A DNA stretch of 64,000 nt. Origin: Actinomadura_C alba (lineage in GTDB: Bacteria > Actinomycetota > Actinomycetes > Streptosporangiales > Streptosporangiaceae). Positions 24,044 through 32,260 of the stretch are shown here, in pieces. The notes beneath the pieces were generated by a model. The model was not told where the DNA came from. It saw nothing but the letters and a program-made list of their open reading frames with translations, and ran no database searches. The stretch covers positions 124,001-188,000 of the forward strand of contig NZ_BAAAOK010000028.1 of NCBI RefSeq assembly GCF_039530285.1, written 5' to 3'. Numbering within the stretch: position 1 is the stretch's first letter; each line of letters begins with the position of its first letter. A program made the position numbers and the translations under genes.

Positions 24044-24395
24044 ATGTCCTTCCATATCGAATGGGAGCGGCTTGCCTCCCAGGCGTACGACATGCTCGAC
24101 CTGAAAGCTCAGGCGGCGATCGCCAGAGTGGTGGTCCACCTCGCCCGCCAGGGCATCCCCGATGAGGCCGATGCCCGGTGACGATGGGAGATGGACGCTC
24201 CGGGCAGGCGATCACATCATCGTCTTCATCGAGAGCGACCTCGACCTCTACCTGATCGCATTGAGCCCGCGTGACCTCAGTGGAGTGGGGTCCTCACGGT
24301 GGATCGTCGAGCGAGTTCGGCTGTCAGGAGATCACCGGTCGTCTCGTCGAACGCGACGAGCTTCACGCGCTGGACGCCGGTTGATGCGGAGGTGA
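24044..24395 (+). pseudogene. RelE/ParE-like toxin gene with a frameshift
   Basis: ATG 24044 opens 45 codons of RelE-like N-terminal half (MSFHIEWERLASQAYDML onward) ending at TGA 24179-24181. The second half (DDGRWTLRAGDHIIVFIES, then the LDLYLIALSP strand) continues in the next frame from about 24180. One indel at about 24176-24182 explains this. The 3' end runs past the normal toxin length to 24395 and overlaps the convergent macro-domain gene. Confidence 0.65.
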
Positions 24396-24801
24396 TCGTG
24401 ATCGCGATTCGCGCCGCCTCCTCGGCAGGGAATCCATAGACGCCGGTGGCGATCGCGGGGAAGGAGATGCTGCTTACGCTGAGTTCGTCAGCGACCTCGA
24501 GGCAGCGGCGGTAGCAGGATGCGAGGACTTCGGCCTCGCCGTGGCCGCCGCCGTCCCAGACGGGGCCGACCGTGTGAATCACATGCCTAACCGGCGGATC
24601 GAGGTCGAAGGCCGGTGTGGCCATCGCATCGCCCGGATCGCAAGGGCCGATCGCCGCGCCCGCTTCGGCCAGGCGCGGGCCGGCCGCCCGGTGGATCGCG
24701 CCGTCCACTCCGCCACCTCCCATGAGCGATTCGTTCGCCGCGGTGACGATGGCCTCGGTTCGCTCATGGGTGATGTCGCCGACGACGACTTCGATCATTG
24801 C
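24277..24801 (-). CDS. Macro domain protein (O-acetyl-ADP-ribose deacetylase-like)
   Basis: A 174-residue single macro domain. The N-terminal Gly-Asp-Ile-Thr-His-Glu and the Ala-Asn-Glu-Ser-Leu-Met-Gly-Gly-Gly-Gly-Val-Asp-Gly-Ala-Ile-His loop (about 22-37) form the ADP-ribose pocket with the catalytic Asn and Asp of the MacroD/YmdB group. The Pro-Ala-Ile-Ala-Thr-Gly-Val-Tyr-Gly-Phe-Pro loop near 125-135 is also intact. ATG 24801 was chosen for AGGGC upstream. Its 3' end overlaps the toxin remnant on the other strand. It may reverse ADP-ribosylation or act on ADP-ribose derivatives. Confidence 0.9.
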   Translation of the reverse strand, partial: AMIEVVVGDITHERTEAIVTAANESLMGGGGVDGAIHRAAGPRLAEAGAAIGPCDPGDAMATPAFDLDPPVRHVIHTVGPVWDGGGHGEAEVLASCYRRCLEVADELSVSSISFPAIATGVYGFPAEEAARIAITITSASTGVQRVKLVAFDETTGDLLTAELARRSTVRTPLH

Positions 24802-24999
24802 CATGCCCTGATGATGCTTGAAGCCGGCAGCTGCCGAGACGACCTGCGCCTCGGCGGGCCTCGCTGAGGTGCGGCGGTCCGGGAACAGGGAACTGGTCGC
24901 TCGATGGCATGGTCGACCGCTGGTCTCAAGGTTGAGGTGCCGCCGAGTGTGCCTAACGCCCACTGCTGCGCGCGAACCCCACGTGCGACAGCATGCGGG

Positions 25000-26007
25000 T
25001 CATCGGTTGTTCGGTGATCCGCAGCACTTCTTGTACTTGCGGTCTGAGCCGCACCAGCAGGCGGCGTTGCGCTCGGGCGGCCAGGCGAGGGTGGGGGCAC
25101 CTTCGGCGATGCGGTCCTGTAGATGGTCCGCGCGAGTCTGCTGATCCCTCGGGTCACGCCCCTGCTCGGCGCCGTACTTCAGCACGTCGTCCACCGTTAT
25201 GGGAAGAATCCGAAGACCTGCCGTGCCCAGTTCGCCGGTCGTGGCGCGCCATCCTTTCTCCACGCGGCGAAAGTACGAGGCCACATCGTCGTCCCCGGGA
25301 GCGTCGACGTGGACGAGGTCTTCGGCGAAGGCGCGCTTCACGTCCTCGCGGACGAAGAAGGATCCCGCGTTCACGGGCTGTCCGGCAGCGGATGATGGGG
25401 CCGCACGGTCGAGTGTCCGCACAAGCTCGGCGTGCCCCTCGGTGACCTGCTGGTCGAGGGCATCGGGTGGTAGACCCAGCGCCTTTCGGACACGTGCCCG
25501 TCCCTGCAATTCGCTCCGTACGATCAGGGCGGTCTCTGTGATCTCCTCGTCCTGGCCGGGGGGAAGATCCCGGCAGGCGATGTTGAACCAAGTCAGAGCA
25601 TCTTCCAGCCGACCCTGGGCCTCCAGGAACTCGGCCACGATGCTCGCCGGGCCGGAATGGACGTCGGCCCGCTTCAGACGTGCGATCTCCGCCTCAACGT
25701 CCTCGTGCCGCCCCAGCTTGGCGAGAACGTCGATCTGGCTTGCGGTGGCCCACTGCGCGTCCTCGTGGGACGCCGTCGCGGCCAGATCGTCATAGATGTC
25801 CAGTGCACGCTGGTCCTCGCCCGCGAGGGACCATTGCGCCGCCGCCTCCAGCAGAATCTCCTCGCGCTCGTCCGGGTACGCGGCGGCGTCGCGTTCGAGG
25901 GACTCCGCCTGCTTGAGTGCCTGCCGTCGTCGTCTCTCGGCCCGGGGTGAGTCGGCATGCTCAGCCGCCGTCGGCTTCGCGATATCCGGATCGATCTGCT
26001 CGTCCAT
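25000..26007 (-). CDS. SEC-C motif protein with helical repeat region
   Basis: About 335 residues. The N-terminal half is Ala/Glu-rich and helical with TPR-like units (around 40-150); the C-terminus ends in a SEC-C zinc motif, Cys-Trp-Cys-Gly-Ser-Asp-Arg-Lys-Tyr-Lys-Lys-Cys-Cys, as in the SecA tail. Proteins of this make-up are common but uncharacterised in actinomycetes. Start is uncertain between ATG 26007 and GTG 26028; neither has a clear ribosome-binding site. The 200-bp gap to the macro gene holds nothing I can identify. Confidence 0.75.
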   Translation of the reverse strand: MDEQIDPDIAKPTAAEHADSPRAERRRRQALKQAESLERDAAAYPDEREEILLEAAAQWSLAGEDQRALDIYDDLAATASHEDAQWATASQIDVLAKLGRHEDVEAEIARLKRADVHSGPASIVAEFLEAQGRLEDALTWFNIACRDLPPGQDEEITETALIVRSELQGRARVRKALGLPPDALDQQVTEGHAELVRTLDRAAPSSAAGQPVNAGSFFVREDVKRAFAEDLVHVDAPGDDDVASYFRRVEKGWRATTGELGTAGLRILPITVDDVLKYGAEQGRDPRDQQTRADHLQDRIAEGAPTLAWPPERNAACWCGSDRKYKKCCGSPNNR

Positions 26008-26086
26008 CACGGGGACATCGTCCCGCACATCCGGGAGCGGCGGGCCGCAAGAGCGCCATGGACGGGTTCGCTACGCCGAATCAGCG

Positions 26087-26293
26087 CTACAGGTCGAATG
26101 CGCCGTTCTTCGCGTCCGCGCTGAACGCTCGCCATGCGGCAGGGGAGAAGGTCAGCCTCGGCCCGTCCGGGTCCTTGCTGTCGCGAACCGCGACGACACG
26201 GGGAAGCCCGGCGATCTCGACGCACTCGCCACCCTGACCACCGCTACGGATGCTCTTACGCCACTGGGTGGCCGACCGGTTTGGGTAACTCAC
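26087..26293 (-). CDS. DUF397 protein, copy 1
   Basis: A 68-residue DUF397 protein with the family core: Trp-Arg-Lys-Ser near 11-14, Ser-Gly-Gly-x-Gly-Gly-Glu-Cys-Val-Glu-Ile-Ala near 18-28, then Val-Ala-Val-Arg-Asp-Ser-Lys-Asp-Pro-Asp-Gly-Pro and the Ala-Phe helix. DUF397 proteins partner with adjacent XRE/DUF5753 regulators. The GTG at 26293 has GGAGG eight bases upstream. It is nearly a duplicate of the copy at 26457 and lies without its own XRE partner. Confidence 0.85.
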   Translation of the reverse strand: MSYPNRSATQWRKSIRSGGQGGECVEIAGLPRVVAVRDSKDPDGPRLTFSPAAWRAFSADAKNGAFDL

Positions 26294-26456
26294 TTGCAGT
26301 CCTCCATGCTCATGGTCATGTCAGCGGCACGTGGCAATGCCCCGCTGATGACGAGATCGAACGTAAGGGAACGGCTTATCGCCCACGCGTACGACATCTT
26401 CCGTCTCGACGCGTGCTCAAGCACAGAGCCTCGTGGATACGGACTACTACGCCGCG

Positions 26457-26669
26457 TCAGTGCTGCAGGTCGAACGTGCCGCTCTTGACGTCCGCGCTGA
26501 ACGCCTGCCATGTGGCAGGGGAGAAGCTGAGCTTCGGCCCGTCCGGGTCCTTGCTGTCGCGAACCGCGACGACACGGGGAAGCCCGGCGATCTCGACGCA
26601 CTGACCAGTGTCGCCGCCACTGTGTGTGCTCTTGCGCCAGACGGCGGCTGAGAAATCCACCGTGTTCAT
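26457..26669 (-). CDS. DUF397 protein, copy 2
   Basis: A 70-residue DUF397 protein about 75% identical by eye to copy 1. ATG 26669 is preceded by GGAGGCGAC and overlaps the stop of the upstream XRE/DUF5753 frame (ATGA), the classic arrangement for this pair. Because the upstream regulator is frameshifted, this partner is probably orphaned. Confidence 0.88.
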   Translation of the reverse strand: MNTVDFSAAVWRKSTHSGGDTGQCVEIAGLPRVVAVRDSKDPDGPKLSFSPATWQAFSADVKSGTFDLQH

Positions 26670-27493
26670 GTCGCCTCCATAATCGCGGTGATCAGCTTGC
26701 GCGACTCGTGCACCGGCAGGGCGTCGGCTCTGATCAGCTCGAATCGTTCGGCATAGGAGGCTACCGCGTCAACGTCCTCCACTACGTGGCCATGCCCAGC
26801 GGATTCGAAATAGGCGATCCTGGTCATCCGATCGAGGGTGAGGACCGTGAAGATCCCTCCAGTCCGCCGTAGCCACCAGTGCTGTAGGGGACTACTTGGA
26901 GGAAGACGTTCGGTCGTTCTCCCATCTCGATGAGGTGCGCATGCTGCCCGCGCATGATCTCGGGTGCAGCGATAGGGCGACGTAGCGCTGTTTCGTCGAG
27001 GCGACCCACAGACGAGGTGGGGTCGCCTGCCCGAATATTTTCTGCTGGCGCCTCATTCGATTCGCGACAAGATGCTCTAACTGCTCCTCGACTGGTTGGC
27101 CAGATCGGAGCAGTTCGCGTGCATAGTCTTCTGTCTGAAGAAGCCCGGTTACCGAGAGTGCTTCGAACTTGCGGATCGACGGCGATCGAGCCTCGAGTTC
27201 TGCGTACCTGAGAAAGCCAGGCGCAGCGAAAATCGCTTACCCGCGCGCTCGATTTCTTCGGCGAGTGTTTGGAAGGTCTTCTCAGGGATCTTGAAGAACG
27301 TGTCGAGGTCGATGGCCGAATCGATCGAGGGTTTCTTTCCCGTCTCCATCTTCTCGATCCACTGATAGCTGCAGCCGAGTGCTTCGGCGAGTTGGCGGCG
27401 TGATAACCCTGCGGCTTCGCGATATCGGCGAAGGAGGGCGCCGAACGCCCGGATGAGGGGGTCCGGCGTGAAGTCGCCTTGATCCTGTGGCAT
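26666..27493 (-). pseudogene. XRE-HTH / DUF5753 regulator with three frameshifts
   Basis: From ATG 27493 (GGGAG five bases upstream) the frame encodes an XRE helix-turn-helix (Leu-Ser-Arg-Arg-Gln-Leu-Ala-Glu-Ala-Leu-Gly-Cys-Ser-Tyr). Homology then jumps frame near 27215 (to YAELEARSPSIRKFEALS), near 27003 (to LDETALRRPIAAPEIMRG) and near 26865 (to IFTVLTLDRMTRIAYFES), reaching a normal DUF5753 C-terminus that overlaps the DUF397 start. Each segment is well conserved, so decay is recent or sequence errors contribute. The region is less GC-rich than the rest and contains a TTA codon. Confidence 0.8.
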
Positions 27494-27625
27494 CACGACT
27501 CCCATGGTGCTTCACGTCCGGATCATGAGGAAGCGGTCATGCCGGAGTGAGGGGTGTTCGGGGGGCATTGGTATGTAGCCGAGCGTAGCCGGATAGGTGA
27601 GGCTGGTGTCGGCGCCGCCCGAGTC

Positions 27626-27650
27626 CCGGTCATGTTCTTGTCATGACCGG
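27626..27650. promoter_or_regulatory. 9-bp perfect inverted repeat
   Basis: CCGGTCATG (27626-27634) and CATGACCGG (27642-27650) around a 7-base loop, 29 bases before the LacI-type palindrome. It could be a second operator or a terminator for an upstream read-through transcript. Confidence 0.4.
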
Positions 27651-27678
27651 TGCGGAGAGTTAAGATCGATTAGAACTT

Positions 27679-27694
27679 ATTAAAACGTTTTAAT
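27679..27694. promoter_or_regulatory. LacI-family-type operator palindrome
   Basis: ATTAAAACGTTTTAAT is a perfect 16-bp palindrome with a central CG, the usual form of LacI-family operators in actinobacteria, and stands out in GC-rich DNA. It lies 161 bases upstream of the first GH106-like gene and most likely controls both hydrolase genes in response to a sugar. No LacI regulator gene is in the window. Confidence 0.7.
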
Positions 27695-27854
27695 AGCCAT
27701 GCGAGTTCCGGTGGACGCTTGGGGCTCGCGTCATCCCAGCATGCCTCGACCCCCCCGATCCCGATGCGGAGCCGAGTTGGTGGCCCGCCATCGATGAGCG
27801 CCATATCCCGCTGAAACGATCTAACGTCCACGAATAACGAGAGGCACCACCCCC

Positions 27855-30800
27855 ATGAACTCTCGCGCGTGGCGCGGCTTCCTCGCACTGTCCGTCGCCG
27901 TACTGCTCCTTGCGGCGACCGTTCCGCAGGCCGCGCAGGCCACCGCCCCCGGCGGCACCGGGCGGTCCGGTTGGGACGCGAAGACCGGACGGCTCGACCC
28001 GGCCGCGTTCGCCCGGCCGCCGGGAACCGGTCGGCCGCACGCCTTCTGGTTCTGGAATGGCGAGCTGACCGAGGCGGAACTGTCCCGGCAGCTCGACGAG
28101 ATGAAGGCCAAGGGCGTCGAGGAGTTCTTCATCCACCCCAGGCAGGGGCTCGGCGGGGAGTTCGGCGTCAGTGAGAACGCCTACTACCTGTCCAAGGACT
28201 ACTTCGACAAGGTGGGCTTCGCGCTCGCCGAGGCGAAGCGCCGCGGCATGAAGGCCTGGCTGTATGACGACCTGAACTGGCCGAGCGGCTTCGCCGGCGG
28301 CCGTACGGTCAAGGGCGGTGACGTCGACGGCAAGGCGGTGCCGGCCGACCCCGACTACCTGCCTTGGTACCTCACCCCGGTCGCCAAGGACCTGATCGGG
28401 CCGTCCCGCTATGACGAGCCGGTGCCCGTTCCGGTGCCGGGCGGCTGGTCGGTCGCCGACGGCGTCCTCACCGTCAACGGTGGGGAGGTCGGCCTGTCGA
28501 AGGACGGGGCCGGTTGGTCGGGATACCGGATGGAGTTCGACCTGACCGTCGACGCGCTCGCCGGCGGGTGGACGCTGCACAGCCGGGACGCGGCCAACCT
28601 CGTCATGGTCAACCTGACGACGACCTCCCCGTTCAATCCGGAGGCGGCTTCGACGTTCGGCGTGCACGTCCGGGTGAACGGGGCGTACCAGCTGGTCGGC
28701 GGACGGCTCCCGGCCGGGACGACGATCCGCGACGGCGAGCGGCACCATGTCGCGACCGAGATCCGGGGCGACACGGTGACGCTCTACCTCGACGGCAAGG
28801 AGGTCGGCAGCCGCAGCGACCCGCGGATCGGCGCGCTCGACAAGGGTCGCGTCGGCCTGCGCTCCGGCCAGGACGAACGGGCCAGGTTCGACAATCTGAA
28901 GGTCACCTCGCTGGACGGCGGAGCCACGCTGCTCGCGGACGACTTCTCCGCCGCACTCGCCCGCTGGGACGTCACTCAGTCGCCGGCGTCCTCGCTCGTC
29001 GCCGCCGTGGCGTTGCGCAAGAGCGGCGACGGCAACTGCGTGACCGGCGGGCAGGCCCGTGGTGGCGCCCTGGCTGGTGACTCGGCAGTCGAGCTGACCG
29101 GCGAGGTCGGCCCGGACGGCCGGCTGCGCTGGGACGTGCCGGAGGGGCGCTGGTGCCTGCTGCACCTCGTGCAGCGGCCGCTGGTCAACTACCACCCGGA
29201 CCTCGAACCCGACCAGCCCTACGTCGACATGCTGAACCCGAAGGCCACGCGGAAGTTCATCGACATCACCCATGAGACGTACGCGCGTCGGTTCGGCGCC
29301 CACTTCGGCTCGACGATCCAGGGGATCTTCAATGACGAGCCCGGCTTCTACAACAACTTCCCGGACAACCGCGGCGGCGTGGACTCGCTCGGCTCCATCC
29401 CGTGGACCCCGGGGTTCCGCGACTACCTGAGCCGCAACGCCGGGTACGACCTCACCGCACGGCTCACCGCGCTCTGGTACGACACGGGCGCGGTCACCAC
29501 GAAGACCAGGATCGACTACTACGACGCGCTCTCCGACCGCTACAACGAGGCGCACACCAAGCCGCTCGCCGACTGGGCCGCGGCGCATGACATCGCCCTG
29601 ATCTCCAACCCGCTCGTCGAGGAGGACCTCGGCAGCCACCGGCTCATCGAGGGCGGCAGCTGGTTCGAGATGAGCAAGCATTATCAGTTGCCGGGCATGG
29701 ACCTGATCAGCGGCCTGGACACCAGCGCCATCACGCCCAAGCTGAATTCCTCGGTGGCGCACCTATTCGACCGCAAGCGCAACCTCGCGGAGACCTTCGG
29801 CGCGTTCGGCTGGGACCTCACGATGGAGGAGATGAAGCGCACCGTCTCGTGGGAGGCGGCCGGCGGCGTCGACCTCATCGACAACCACGCCTTCTACTAC
29901 TCGATCGACGGGCAGCGAAAGTTCGAGTCGCAGCCGAGCGAGTTCTTCCAGAACACCTTCTGGCCGCGCTTCGGCGCGTACGCCTCGTTCACCGGCCGGC
30001 TCGTCGAGCCGGCCCGGGGCGCCACGGCGGTGAACCCCGTGGGGCTGCTCTATCCCAGCTCGTCGGTGATGGCCGAGGGCACGCCGTGGACCGTACGCGG
30101 CTTCGCCGGCAACGGCCCCGGGCTGAGCGAGGTCGACGGGTCGTGGAAGGGCACGTCCAACGCCCTGCTCGCCGCCCAACTCGACTTCGACTATCTCGAC
30201 GAGCTCGCGCTCGCCGGGGACCCGGACCTGGACGTCGGGCTCAGGGTGGACAAGGGCCGCCTGCGCCTGCACGACCAGACCTTCCAGGCCCTGGTCATGC
30301 CCAAGACGACGGTGCTGTCACTGGAGGCTCTCGCCGCCGCCGAGCGGCTGGTCGCCCAGGGCGGCACGGTCGTGGCCGTCGACGGCCTGCCGACCCGTGA
30401 GGCGCAGGGCCGTGACGCCGAGCTGCGCCGGCGCCTAGAGGCGCTGTTCGGCACCGACCCCGCCCGGCCGGCGGTCTCGCGCAAGGCCGGCGGCGCCGGT
30501 GGTCTCGCCGTCTACCTGCCGTCCCGCGCCGACCTCGCCGCGACCCTGCGGGACCGGATCGACGCCGGTGTCACCCTCTCGCCGGCCGCCCCGGACGTAC
30601 GAATCCGGCACGTGAAGCGGGCGGCCGACGACGCGGTCCTCGTCACCAACCTCTCGGCCTCGACCGTGCGCACCGACGTTACGGTCAGCGTGCCGCAGGT
30701 GCCGGAGATCTGGGACCCGGAGACGGGCCGTACCGGTGTCGCACCCGTGTTCCGGCTCGGCGACGACCGGGTGACGGTGCCGATGGAGCTGAAGCCCTAC

Positions 30801-32228
30801 CAGGCGACCTGGCTCGCCTTCCGCCCCGGCGCGCACCCGGTCGGCCGGACTCCGCACGCGACCGCGAGCAACGCCACCGTCACCTCCGTGCGGCAGGACG
30901 GAGCGCGGCAGGACGGAGCGCGGCAGGACGGAGCGCGGCAGGACGGCGACGCGTTGCGGGCGCGGGTCACGGTGGAGCGCGAGGGTGAGGTCTACGTCAC
31001 CGGACGGTCCGGTGGGAAGGCGTACGGCGGCAGCGCGATGGTCGACGGCCCGCTCACGCCGATCGCGCTCGACGGTGCGTGGACGTTCCGGTTCGACCGG
31101 GACGGCGCGCAGCCCGTGAGCCGGCCGCTCGGGTCGTGGACCGCACTGGACCCGGCGTTCTCCGGCACCGGGATCTACCGCCGGGAGGTCGAGGTCCCGA
31201 AGGACTTCCTCGCCGAGGGCCGGCGCGTGCTGCTCGACCTCGGGTCGGTGCGGGAACTGGCCGCGGTCTCGGTGAACGGCTCGCAACCCCGGCACGTCGA
31301 CTGGCGGCCGTACACCGTGGACGTGACCGATCTGCTCCATCCCGGCACGAACACGGTCGAGGTGCGGGTGACCAACACCCAGGCCAACGAGTTCGAGAAC
31401 AGGGCGAATCCGTCGGGCCTGCTCGGCCCGGTGGTGCTTCGCCCGCAGCGCGTCCTCGACCTCACGCTTCGCCCGGGCCAGGAGGTTCGCTCGCTCGCGA
31501 TGGACGCCGCACCAGGGTCGGTACGGGTGCCGCCCGGCGGCAGCGCCGCCCTCACCGCCACGATCGACGGCATCGCGCCCGACCGGCTGTCCGGCACGCT
31601 CACCGTCTCGGCGCCGGACGGCTGGACCGCCGAGCCGGCTTCGCAACGGTACGACGCGGCCTCGTCCGGGGTTCCGGTCACGGTGCGGCCCGGCGTGACG
31701 GTCACGGCCCCGGCGTCGGCGAAGGACGGTCCGTACGACGTCACGCTGACCGCGACCGGCGACGACGGACGGAAGGCGACCGACACTGTGCGGGTCGAGG
31801 TCACCCGCGCGCTCGCGGCGTGGGAGTTCGCGAAGGACGGAGACGCCGAGGGCTGGACGGCCGCCAACCAGCTGACGCCGTTCACCGTCTCCGGGGGAGT
31901 GCTCGCCACCACGGCCACCGGCGGCGATCCGTACCTGGTCCACGACGGGCCGCTCTCGCTCGACCTGGCGCGGGGGCTCACCGTCGAGGTGACCATGTCG
32001 ACCTCCGCGAGCAGCCAGGGGCAGGTCTTCTGGACGACCGCGGCCCAGGGGTCGTTCTCCGAGGACAAGAGCGCGAAGTTCGCGGTGACCGGCGGCGGCG
32101 CCCGCACCTACGCCGTCACCGTGCCCGCCCAGGGGACCCGGCTCACCGGGCTGCGGCTCGATCCCATGATGACCCAGGGCGACATCCGCATCGACGCGAT
32201 CAGGATCCTGCCCGGAGCCGGCGCGTGA
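27855..32228 (+). CDS. Secreted multidomain glycoside hydrolase, GH106-like (alpha-L-rhamnosidase type)
   Basis: A 1457-residue secreted enzyme. A Sec signal peptide ends near Ala-Gln-Ala (about 29). The catalytic region starts at Phe-Trp-Phe-Trp-Asn-Gly-Glu-Leu (near 64) and carries Trp-Leu-Tyr-Asp-Asp-Leu-Asn-Trp-Pro-Ser-Gly and a likely catalytic Asn-Asp-Glu-Pro-Gly-Phe-Tyr near 492. A laminin-G/DUF1080-like domain is inserted at about 195-360. Then come a four-copy Arg-Gln-Asp-Gly-Ala linker (about 1013-1032), a galactose-binding-like beta domain (about 1073-1200), a NEW3-like Ig domain and a terminal beta domain. GH106 enzymes remove alpha-L-rhamnose from pectins such as rhamnogalacturonans. 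It is 32 bases before a paralogue. Confidence 0.75.
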   Translation: MNSRAWRGFLALSVAVLLLAATVPQAAQATAPGGTGRSGWDAKTGRLDPAAFARPPGTGRPHAFWFWNGELTEAELSRQLDEMKAKGVEEFFIHPRQGLGGEFGVSENAYYLSKDYFDKVGFALAEAKRRGMKAWLYDDLNWPSGFAGGRTVKGGDVDGKAVPADPDYLPWYLTPVAKDLIGPSRYDEPVPVPVPGGWSVADGVLTVNGGEVGLSKDGAGWSGYRMEFDLTVDALAGGWTLHSRDAANLVMVNLTTTSPFNPEAASTFGVHVRVNGAYQLVGGRLPAGTTIRDGERHHVATEIRGDTVTLYLDGKEVGSRSDPRIGALDKGRVGLRSGQDERARFDNLKVTSLDGGATLLADDFSAALARWDVTQSPASSLVAAVALRKSGDGNCVTGGQARGGALAGDSAVELTGEVGPDGRLRWDVPEGRWCLLHLVQRPLVNYHPDLEPDQPYVDMLNPKATRKFIDITHETYARRFGAHFGSTIQGIFNDEPGFYNNFPDNRGGVDSLGSIPWTPGFRDYLSRNAGYDLTARLTALWYDTGAVTTKTRIDYYDALSDRYNEAHTKPLADWAAAHDIALISNPLVEEDLGSHRLIEGGSWFEMSKHYQLPGMDLISGLDTSAITPKLNSSVAHLFDRKRNLAETFGAFGWDLTMEEMKRTVSWEAAGGVDLIDNHAFYYSIDGQRKFESQPSEFFQNTFWPRFGAYASFTGRLVEPARGATAVNPVGLLYPSSSVMAEGTPWTVRGFAGNGPGLSEVDGSWKGTSNALLAAQLDFDYLDELALAGDPDLDVGLRVDKGRLRLHDQTFQALVMPKTTVLSLEALAAAERLVAQGGTVVAVDGLPTREAQGRDAELRRRLEALFGTDPARPAVSRKAGGAGGLAVYLPSRADLAATLRDRIDAGVTLSPAAPDVRIRHVKRAADDAVLVTNLSASTVRTDVTVSVPQVPEIWDPETGRTGVAPVFRLGDDRVTVPMELKPYQATWLAFRPGAHPVGRTPHATASNATVTSVRQDGARQDGARQDGARQDGDALRARVTVEREGEVYVTGRSGGKAYGGSAMVDGPLTPIALDGAWTFRFDRDGAQPVSRPLGSWTALDPAFSGTGIYRREVEVPKDFLAEGRRVLLDLGSVRELAAVSVNGSQPRHVDWRPYTVDVTDLLHPGTNTVEVRVTNTQANEFENRANPSGLLGPVVLRPQRVLDLTLRPGQEVRSLAMDAAPGSVRVPPGGSAALTATIDGIAPDRLSGTLTVSAPDGWTAEPASQRYDAASSGVPVTVRPGVTVTAPASAKDGPYDVTLTATGDDGRKATDTVRVEVTRALAAWEFAKDGDAEGWTAANQLTPFTVSGGVLATTATGGDPYLVHDGPLSLDLARGLTVEVTMSTSASSQGQVFWTTAAQGSFSEDKSAKFAVTGGGARTYAVTVPAQGTRLTGLRLDPMMTQGDIRIDAIRILPGAGA
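30891..30950 (+). repeat. Four-copy 15-bp in-frame tandem repeat
   Basis: Unit CGGCAGGACGGAGCG at 30891-30905, 30906-30920 and 30921-30935, with a diverged fourth at 30936-30950. It encodes an Arg-Gln-Asp-Gly-Ala linker between catalytic and beta domains of the first GH106-like protein. Confidence 0.95.
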
Positions 32229-32260
32229 GCCCGCTCAGCGCCCCTCATCGGAGGTATGGC

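Larger units (their letters stand above)
27494..27854. other. 361-bp intergenic region upstream of the GH106 genes
   Basis: No gene is supported here. It contains a 9-bp inverted repeat (27626-27650) and a 16-bp AT-rich perfect palindrome (27679-27694), both annotated separately. The last 160 bases before the first GH106 ATG form a long leader with no recognised riboswitch. Confidence 0.7.

Noticed and set aside
31079..32260. 5' extension of the second GH106 frame (1767-residue ORF)
   Set aside because: It runs in another frame through the first GH106 gene; GGAGG before ATG 32261 and the signal peptide mark the true start.
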